Assembly: GCA_003354225.1 (NCBI GenBank)
Contig: PIVH01000644.1
Location: forward strand, 1 to 5,284
Origin: Globobulimina sp.
Taxonomy: Eukaryota > Foraminifera > Rotaliida
Direction of reading: 5' to 3'
Length of the DNA: 5,284 bases
Part shown: positions 1-4,609 of the stretch, in pieces
Layout: each line of letters opens with the position of its first letter
Numbering within the stretch: the first letter of the stretch is position 1
Notes under the pieces: generated by a model
What the model was told of the DNA's origin: nothing
Seen by the model: the letters and a program-made list of their open reading frames with translations, nothing else
The model's database searches: none
Position numbers and translations under genes: made by a program

Positions 1-582
1 TTCTGGAAAAAACATTGGTGGTGTCTTCGCCGAGGTTTTACCATCTGAATTTAATGTGAAAAAATAGTTGCGTTTTTGGTCAACAAGTTTGACATCAGCA
101 AATAGTACTATGGTAAATTCTTTTTCTACCATTCCTTTCCATTGCTTTCCTTGCACAGAAATTCTTTTTTCTGCTATACCTTCGTCTGCTTCAACTAATT
201 CGGAGTGTGCTGTTATAATTATATCTTTAGGATACATCTTTAATAGGCTCATTAAGTTGCCTATCTCTTGATTGTACATACTCCATACATCAAAGCCTTT
301 CTTGGTGTCTCTTGCAGTCTTTAGTACACTATCCACGTATGCGGAAAAGCTTTCTAATATGACTGTCTTAATTTCTTTATTTTTGGCATACTCTATTAAT
401 TTAGAGTAAGTGTCTTGCCAATTTGCGGTTTTGTGATAATGTTTGAATTCGTTTTTGAAAGGCAATGGTTTACTTTCAATATTAATAAAGCCCGTTGTTT
501 CTTTGTCCATATTCCTAAAAGAATATGTTTTGCCTCGTCCTGGTGATCCGACGATAGCAACTTGGTAAGGGTCTCTATTCAT
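1..582 (-). CDS. P-loop ATPase, AAA_24 / Sak4-like phage nucleotide-binding protein (3' end outside window)
   Basis: The frame is open from ATG at 582 to the window edge, giving 194 residues and no stop, so the C-terminus is missing. A Walker A motif GSPGRGKT lies at residues 12-19, just after a first beta strand (YQVAIV). A Walker B-like strand TVILESF lies at about 73-79, with Glu77 where Asp is more usual. DIIITAHSE (120-128) resembles the sensor strand of RecA-fold ATPases. This order and spacing fit the phage nucleotide-binding proteins of the AAA_24 family, which include the Sak4-type ATPases thought to assist single-strand annealing or recombination; that role is inferred from the family. 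The start is well fixed: an in-frame TAA lies two codons upstream (588-586) and the next Met is residue 25. The gene follows an intrinsic terminator, with only about 13 nt between the U-tract and the ATG, so its expression may be uncoupled from the upstream genes. A RadA/RecA-like or other P-loop phage ATPase is the alternative. Confidence 0.82.
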   Translation of the reverse strand, partial: MNRDPYQVAIVGSPGRGKTYSFRNMDKETTGFINIESKPLPFKNEFKHYHKTANWQDTYSKLIEYAKNKEIKTVILESFSAYVDSVLKTARDTKKGFDVWSMYNQEIGNLMSLLKMYPKDIIITAHSELVEADEGIAEKRISVQGKQWKGMVEKEFTIVLFADVKLVDQKRNYFFTLNSDGKTSAKTPPMFFPE

Positions 583-595
583 AAATTATTGTTTT

Positions 596-627
596 AAAAA
601 AGGTGACCAGTTTGAAGCTAGTCACCT
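596..627 (-). terminator. Intrinsic (rho-independent) terminator or attenuator
   Basis: On the minus strand a 10-bp stem, AGGTGACTAG (627-618) with CTGGTCACCT (610-601), has one G-T wobble and a 7-nt loop CTTCAAA. It is followed at once by TTTTT (600-596). This is the classic intrinsic terminator layout for minus-strand transcription. No T-run follows the hairpin on the plus strand, so it is directional. It lies 36 nt after the stop of the 157-aa gene and just before the ATPase start at 582. It could therefore end the replication transcript or act as a leader attenuator for the ATPase. Confidence 0.8.
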
Positions 628-662
628 ATATTGAGATATTATAATCTTGCCATGATTAAGTC

Positions 663-1136
663 TTATCTGTTAAATAAACGATTTAATGCAGCTTTTTTAA
701 AAATTTCGCCGATTTCTTCGTTCTTAACGATTACAGATCCTTGATCTGAATTTAATTTAATGAATCCACGGTGGAATGATACTTCACCACCACAATATAA
801 TTCATGTGTTGTATTTAGGTTCAATGCGTAATGTAAAAGTTTCTTTTTGATTTCAGTATAGTCAGCTATTATGTCTAATACTGGCTTGAATCCACTTTCT
901 CGTACATAGTCAGCTCTTCTAATTCTGTCTACGTCATATTGAGGGGATGTACCAACTGATACCATTTCTCCTACTATTGCTTCTTCTACACCAATATTAA
1001 CTTCAGGATATCGTGCTATTGATAAACCTAAATTGGTTGCCAAGTCTAATATTGGCTGTAAAAAGAATTGTAATGTACCTTCATCTTGAGCATTCTTAGT
1101 GTCAATGATGAAACTTGTTTTATTTTGTCTTGTCAT
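663..1136 (-). CDS. Hypothetical phage protein, 157 aa
   Basis: I do not recognise a family. The protein is soluble-looking, with no signal peptide or membrane segment. It begins with a polar stretch (MTRQNKTSFIIDTKNAQDEG). Mixed alpha/beta sequence follows, with an acidic middle (VGVEEA-like region near 48-55) and a possible helix around 95-107 (TEIKKKLLHYALNL). A short beta-rich part near 113-130 reads ELYCGGEVSFHRGFIKLN, and the tail is basic (AALNRLFNR). The start is supported by an in-frame TAA at 1157-1155 and an A/T-rich leader. It lies 24 bp after the helicase stop in the same direction, so it is probably co-transcribed with the helicase and ends just before the terminator at 627-596. 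Its position between a helicase and a recombination-type ATPase hints at DNA metabolism, but the sequence shows no direct evidence for that. Confidence 0.8.
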   Translation of the reverse strand: MTRQNKTSFIIDTKNAQDEGTLQFFLQPILDLATNLGLSIARYPEVNIGVEEAIVGEMVSVGTSPQYDVDRIRRADYVRESGFKPVLDIIADYTEIKKKLLHYALNLNTTHELYCGGEVSFHRGFIKLNSDQGSVIVKNEEIGEIFKKAALNRLFNR

Positions 1137-1160
1137 AAGCTTTGTAAAATTTAGTTAATG

Positions 1161-1827
1161 TTATTTTTTATGATCACCAACCTTGTAATCATCGATTCTG
1201 TTGTATTTTAGGTTATTCTTAAATACCAGTATTCCTGGTTCACCTTCTCTAACCTTAAGGAAGTGCATGTATATTAAATCTTTAACTGGCCACGCTTTCG
1301 GACCATACTCCTCAATTCCAATCAACTCCGGTCTATGTAATACAATTACATAATCTGAAGCTTGGAATAGCGAGTCACCACCAAAAACATCCTTTCTCAT
1401 TGGAAAATGCAATGATGTATTTGATAATCGTTCAGAGGATTCAATTTCTCTATTCATTTGCGATAGTTGAATTATGGTATTTCTACCGTACTTTTTTACT
1501 TCCATGAACATCTTTTGTAAATCAGAAAGAATATTTCTTTCACTTTCTGTTCCTTTACCTTTCGTGAGCAATGTATGGTCTAAAATCGTTATAATCCATT
1601 TGCCTTTAGCTTCTGGCGTTCCTGCAAATGATAATATTGTGTTTTTAACTTCGTCTACTGTACCTGGCATATCCACATAATATATTGGATATTTACTAAG
1701 TTCGTAAGCGGTATTTGATATTTTTGAATAATCATCTTCTGATAAATGATTTGAGGAACTGTACAGTTCTGATGTTGTTTTTTCTAATCGATATGATAGT
1801 TTTCTACCTACTTGTCGACTACTTAAC
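1161..1827 (-). CDS. DnaB-like replicative helicase, 3' exon (residues 102-323)
   Basis: This exon carries the last two thirds of the helicase ATPase domain. Its first base (G1827) completes the ATG codon for Met102. Reading continues LSSRQVGRKLSYRLEKTTSE and stays open to the stop at 1163-1161. Family motifs, numbered on the spliced protein: Walker B/H2 IITILDH with Asp185; H3 IIQLSQMNRE with Gln225, Asn227 and Arg228; H4 GGDSLFQASDYVIVLHRPE (Gln247, Asp250); and a KVREGEPG segment with Lys293 and Arg295, matching the KxR/arginine-finger region of DnaB (KQRNGP). The exon extends upstream of the GTG at 1676 that a gene finder might choose as a start. The 50 codons 1826-1677 contain conserved helicase sequence and no stop, so a separate gene starting at 1676 is an artefact of the intron. 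The product should form a ring helicase at the replication fork. Confidence 0.9.
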
Positions 1828-1896
1828 CATTTTATGTTATCGTAGTTTTTTTAATTACTACTTCTGCAATTTATTTTGTTATATTTGCAGTTCAGA

Positions 1897-2838
1897 CTAT
1901 ATCTTCAACTTTTTGAAATTCCATTTATGAAATTTTCCATATTCATTTTCTTCATATTGATATGGTATAAGTTGTTCCGCTTTCGTGGTAGAATTATTGT
2001 CTACTTGAGACTCACTACTAGTCGTTGAACCTTCAAAGGAATTGCTTCCTAGGCTTGGCTGCTGATTGTCCTCTTCAGGAGTTTCCAGACAGTTAACGGA
2101 ATTTGGAGACGTTAATAATTTATAATGCATACAAGGTATTTGTATTATATAATAATATATTAATGATTGAAATATGTGTCTACTTTTTGATAGTATTCTT
2201 GTTTTTTTAGATTTATTTATGCTGGTGTGTATGTTAAATTTTTTTAATAAATATTTTTGAAATATTTCTAAACTTTTATTATCGAAACAATCTGTAGATA
2301 AAAAATAATCTTTTCCATCATTAAAACCATCATCCATAAAATGAACAGCTAATGATAAATTAGTATATTTTTCCATAATTTCTCCATTAATTCTTTTTAT
2401 ATTATTATAATAGAATAAATTTTTATAATAATCAAAGTATCTATTGTTACTTAGATACATATGATTATAATCATAGTATTTACCTGTTTTTGCATTTGGG
2501 GTTTTTCTTGTATATTGTTTTATATTAGATTTTAAATTGGATAATTTATCAGATTTCCATTTATTATATTCATATTGAGTTTTTCCATGACTACATTCTA
2601 TTTTTGAATGTTTATCAGTTTTAGCTTTATACATACTACTATCTCCTAATATTGTTCCTATTAATATTTCTTCATTTTCTTGTGTTATTTTAGGATAAAT
2701 TTTGTCTTTAAAATAAAGTCTTTTGAAATTTTTAATAGTAGTTTTACTAAAGTTGAATTTTTCAGCTAATTCTTTAGTGGAATATCCGTTATAAATTAAT
2801 TCTAATATTTCATCTTTGTGATCTTTTATTCTTTTCAT
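1897..2838 (-). CDS. Intron-encoded LAGLIDADG homing endonuclease with N-terminal HTH
   Basis: This 313-aa protein is encoded inside the group I intron. Residues about 17-41 (GYSTKELAEKFNFSKTTIKN) look like a helix-turn-helix DNA-binding segment. LAGLIDADG motif 1 is ILIGTILGDSS at 58-68 (acidic Asp66). Motif 2 is LSLAVHFMDDG at 161-171 (Asp169/Asp170). Two motifs in one chain predict a monomeric enzyme of the LAGLIDADG DNA endonuclease family (the fmdDG type). Its role would be to cut intronless helicase alleles at the exon junction so the intron is copied in. The recognisable domain ends near residue 240 (MHYKLL). Residues 243-313, rich in Ser/Thr/Glu/Asn, are simply the translation of the ribozyme core from the guide sequence to P7, and the TAG stop lies in P7. 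An in-frame TAG 18 nt upstream shows the gene is not fused to the 5' exon. The very A/T-rich body contrasts with the more balanced core. Confidence 0.9.
   Translation of the reverse strand: MKRIKDHKDEILELIYNGYSTKELAEKFNFSKTTIKNFKRLYFKDKIYPKITQENEEILIGTILGDSSMYKAKTDKHSKIECSHGKTQYEYNKWKSDKLSNLKSNIKQYTRKTPNAKTGKYYDYNHMYLSNNRYFDYYKNLFYYNNIKRINGEIMEKYTNLSLAVHFMDDGFNDGKDYFLSTDCFDNKSLEIFQKYLLKKFNIHTSINKSKKTRILSKSRHIFQSLIYYYIIQIPCMHYKLLTSPNSVNCLETPEEDNQQPSLGSNSFEGSTTSSESQVDNNSTTKAEQLIPYQYEENEYGKFHKWNFKKLKI
2105..2115 (-). promoter_or_regulatory. Internal guide sequence of the group I intron (P1 + P10)
   Basis: The 11 nt TTAACGTCTCC is complementary to the ligated exon junction GGAGAT|GTTAA, with a single U.G wobble exactly at the 5' splice site. 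GTCTCC forms P1 with the 5' exon and TTAAC forms P10 with the 3' exon. It lies directly before P3, so no P2 is seen, and is separated from the 5' splice site by the endonuclease gene. I saw no alternative guide in the 54 nt next to the splice site. Confidence 0.85.
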
Positions 2839-2892
2839 AGTATTGTTATTTAACTATTATACGTGACTACCTTGGTAAGGTTTCACAATTCC

Positions 2893-3197
2893 ATCTCCCA
2901 GTTAAATGATAACACTACAAAATCGGTTGCTTTATTAAGGTCGAATAAATCTGTTTCAAGACTATTTACAAAACTTGATTTACCTGAACCTGATACCCCT
3001 GCAATTGTGTAGATTGTATTTGGTTCTACACCACCCATGCATCTTTTGTTAAATTTTGGCCATCTCGTACGTAGAGATCTAACTCTACCGTTTCTTCTAT
3101 CATCAATGTACTTAACAATTTCTTTTGCTGCTTCACTGATGTGTTTATATTCCAATGTGGAATAATTATTCGAGGTCTGTACCATATTTATTTTCAT
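2893..3197 (-). CDS. DnaB-like replicative helicase, 5' exon (residues 1-102)
   Basis: This exon encodes the start of a hexameric, ATP-driven DNA helicase of the DnaB/SF4 (RecA-fold) class. Walker A is GVSGSGKSS at residues 67-75 (Lys73). The strand FVVLSFNWEM at 93-102 is motif H1a, with Glu101 at the position of the catalytic glutamate. The exon ends after GGGAGAT, two bases into codon 102. Without splicing, translation continues only EL and stops at TGA 2885-2883, giving a 104-aa dead product. Joined to 1827-1161, the frame is continuous: 305 + 667 = 972 nt, or 323 aa. That length covers the motor domain but not the N-terminal primase-interaction domain of cellular DnaB. An in-frame TGA at 3215-3213 limits the start to ATG 3197 or ATG 3185 (Met5). 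The start overlaps the upstream gene by 32 bp, suggesting coupled translation. Confidence 0.9.
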
Positions 3198-3744
3198 CTT
3201 TAGGTGTATCGTTCATTCTTTCTTGGTATAATGTATAACTTTCTTCCATTAACCATTTAGGTAACCTTTTCATATATTTCAAGGTACCATCTTTTGTTCT
3301 TAATTTAACTTCAAATTTAAGGGCATCTAAGATAATTGTGTGTTTCTTAAGTTTATCGTTAGTGAGAGCACTATATTTCTTCTTACAACGCTTTAAATCG
3401 CTTCTAAGGTAGTCTGTAGTACCATCAGGTCTAATAACCCTGGTAGGGTATATTTCTAACAACTCATCGAAGAAGTTTCTATCTTTAACTTCATCAATTA
3501 ATGCTTTAAATTTGTTCCTTATAATAATTTTATCATAATCCAGATCATTTATTGAATTTATACTTGCAATAAATCTGGACTCTGATAACGTTACTAATAT
3601 TTTAATAAGATTTTCTTCTCCTATTTCTGATTTGATTTCATCTATTTTATTAAATTCTCCGATAAGGAGTAAATATCCTATTAAGTATTGTAATAACGTC
3701 AAATTGTTACTTTCAATATTACTAGTATCTACTTCTATGATCAT
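3166..3744 (-). CDS. Hypothetical protein, 192 aa, overlapping the helicase start
   Basis: No family is recognised. The N-terminal half (residues 1-90) is rich in Leu/Ile and acidic residues and probably alpha-helical (NNLTLLQYLIGYLLLIGEF near 13-31). This hydrophobic stretch is broken by polar residues, so a membrane segment is unlikely. The C-terminal half is basic (SDLKRCKKKYSALTNDKLKK near 114-133, then EVKLRTKDGTLKYMKRLPKW), consistent with nucleic-acid or protein contact but not diagnostic. Its 3' end overlaps the helicase 5' exon by 32 bp, and its start lies 3 nt after the stop of the preceding gene, so it belongs to a tight replication operon. A helicase-associated role (for example a loader or partner) is a guess from position only. 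Confidence 0.8.
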   Translation of the reverse strand: MIIEVDTSNIESNNLTLLQYLIGYLLLIGEFNKIDEIKSEIGEENLIKILVTLSESRFIASINSINDLDYDKIIIRNKFKALIDEVKDRNFFDELLEIYPTRVIRPDGTTDYLRSDLKRCKKKYSALTNDKLKKHTIILDALKFEVKLRTKDGTLKYMKRLPKWLMEESYTLYQERMNDTPKDENKYGTDLE

Positions 3745-3747
3745 GAT

Positions 3748-4095
3748 TTAGAATTTAATTATATTATTAATTCTTTTAATATTAGATTTAATTCTTTCCA
3801 TTTCTAGTTCTAATATATCCTTCTTGTCATGAAATTTACTTTTAAGCTTATGGTGAATATTCTTTTTAGCTTTAATGTAAATTTGTATTTCATGAATATC
3901 ATCTGAATCTAAATTAAAATTAAATTCATCAATGATGTACTCAGATATTTCCTCTTTGTCAGTTTCAATATCTTGAGTAAAGAGGTTTCTATTATTATTA
4001 ATCTGTTGTTTAGCAACGTCATAAAGTAAACATAAAAATGGGAAGTTTTCTGGATTTTCTATTGTTATTCCAATATGTTTATAATAGTTTGTCAT
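3748..4095 (-). CDS. Hypothetical small protein, 115 aa, helical C-terminus
   Basis: No family is recognised. The N-terminal third (YYKHIGITIENPENFPFLCLLYDVAKQQ) could be a small globular segment. The middle is acidic (DIETDKEEISEYIIDEFNFN, residues about 42-61). The C-terminus from about residue 75 is Lys/Glu/Ile-rich with heptad-like spacing (LELEMERIKSNIKRINNIIKF), suggesting a coiled coil or long helix. It lies 22 bp after the preceding gene's stop and 3 nt before the next start, all minus strand. The compact spacing and the same A/T-rich codon use as its neighbours support a real gene. Function cannot be read from the sequence. Confidence 0.72.
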   Translation of the reverse strand: MTNYYKHIGITIENPENFPFLCLLYDVAKQQINNNRNLFTQDIETDKEEISEYIIDEFNFNLDSDDIHEIQIYIKAKKNIHHKLKSKFHDKKDILELEMERIKSNIKRINNIIKF

Positions 4096-4117
4096 AATCT
4101 GATAATATATTTAGTTA

Positions 4118-4579
4118 TTATTTCTTCATTACATTATTAAATGCTTCCACATAGTGTGGTGGTAAAAATGTTTTTCTTTTATCATTATATGCTCTTATTG
4201 CATGTATATGATCTTTATCTAAATCTTTTATTAATTTAGTAATTGGTTCATCTAATCTATTTTCATCTTTATCAAATACTGATGTCCAGAATAGACATTC
4301 TTCTGGTGCTATTCCTTGTTCAATAAGAATAGTATAGCATTCATCATAAAACCATATACCTGGTGTATTACCTATGATTTCTAATGCAATAAGTACTTGT
4401 GATATTCTAAGATCTGGATTTTCTTCCCAATATTTTTTAATTTTAGGAATTCTTTCTGTAATAAGAGCAGAAAATGTTCTTGCATCATATTCAGAATTGA
4501 ATAGATTCCATTGATTATGTAATAATTTAAACCAATTTACTTTTTCTATAAAGTTTTGTATTCTATGCTTTGATCTCAT
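4118..4579 (-). CDS. Hypothetical phage protein, 153 aa
   Basis: I cannot name a family, though the pattern looks like a conserved phage protein. Features seen: an aromatic-rich N-terminal part (VNWFKLLHNQWNLFNSEYDA, residues 14-33); a central ISQVLIALEIIGNTPGIWFY stretch (59-78) followed by an acidic Asp/Glu pair; and a C-terminal KDLDKDHIHAIRAYNDKRKT segment (118-137). From memory, a D-x-DHI-x-AI pattern near the C-terminus occurs in other uncharacterised phage proteins, but that is weak. It sits 30 bp after the polymerase stop behind an A-rich leader (AACTTTCAAAAA) typical of Bacteroidota-type starts without Shine-Dalgarno. No membrane segment or signal peptide is seen. It is probably co-transcribed with the polymerase and helicase. 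Confidence 0.78.
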   Translation of the reverse strand: MRSKHRIQNFIEKVNWFKLLHNQWNLFNSEYDARTFSALITERIPKIKKYWEENPDLRISQVLIALEIIGNTPGIWFYDECYTILIEQGIAPEECLFWTSVFDKDENRLDEPITKLIKDLDKDHIHAIRAYNDKRKTFLPPHYVEAFNNVMKK

Positions 4580-4609
4580 TTTTTGAAAGTTTTTTAATTT
4601 TTGTATAAT

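Larger units (their letters stand above)
1828..2892 (-). ncRNA. Group I self-splicing intron (subgroup IA-like) in the helicase gene
   Basis: The 5' exon ends in U (GGAGAT, T2893) and the intron ends in G (G1828), as group I rules require. P1 is the exon GGAGAU with the guide GUCUCC (2110-2105), including the U.G wobble at the cleavage site. P10 is the 3' exon GUUAA (1827-1823) with UUAAC (2115-2111). Core: P3 2101-2095 / 1981-1975; P4 2092-2085 / 2065-2059 with one bulged U; P5 2080-2077 / 2072-2069; P6 2055-2051 / 2032-2028; P6a 2050-2046 / 2041-2037 with a GCAA tetraloop; P7 2023-2019 / 1899-1895; P8 1974-1969 / 1911-1906; J8/7 AAGATA; P9 1890-1885 / 1869-1864; P9.1 1861-1857 / 1846-1842. 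An extra hairpin between P7 and P3 (2004-2000 / 1992-1988) resembles the P7.2 of subgroup IA. The exact subgroup is inference. Confidence 0.92.

Noticed and set aside
68-271. Plus-strand ORF of 67 codons
   Set aside because: It is antisense to the P-loop ATPase, which has clear motifs. The product is Ser/Thr/Phe-rich with no domain.
638-643. TATAAT on the minus strand as a -10 promoter box
   Set aside because: There is no matching -35 at proper spacing, and Bacteroidota promoters use a different consensus. The hexamer is expected by chance in A/T-rich DNA.
1161-1676. Separate 171-aa gene starting at GTG 1676
   Set aside because: The same frame is open upstream to 1827 and encodes conserved helicase sequence (SSRQVGRKLSY), so this is the helicase 3' exon, not an independent gene.
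1474-1680. Plus-strand ORF of 68 codons
   Set aside because: It is the shadow of the helicase 3' exon on the opposite strand.
1880-1887. TATATTTG on the plus strand, matching the Bacteroidota -7 consensus TAnnTTTG
   Set aside because: It lies within intron helix P9, points against all genes, and has no properly spaced -33 TTTG.
1715-1930. Plus-strand ORF of 71 codons with hydrophobic product
   Set aside because: It crosses the helicase exon, the splice site and the ribozyme core on the opposite strand. The hydrophobicity comes from A/T-rich sequence.
560-2880. Shared cttggtaagg at 561-570 and 2871-2880
   Set aside because: One copy is coding in the ATPase and the other is in the intron leader. 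A single 10-base match with no extended similarity is likely coincidence, although the leader copy can form a small CCTT/AAGG hairpin.
1828-2892. Intein, rather than intron, splitting the helicase
   Set aside because: The reading frame does not continue from the 5' exon into the endonuclease (TGA at 2885-2883 and a TAG before its ATG). There are no Cys/Ser...HN splice blocks, whereas group I RNA helices are clear.
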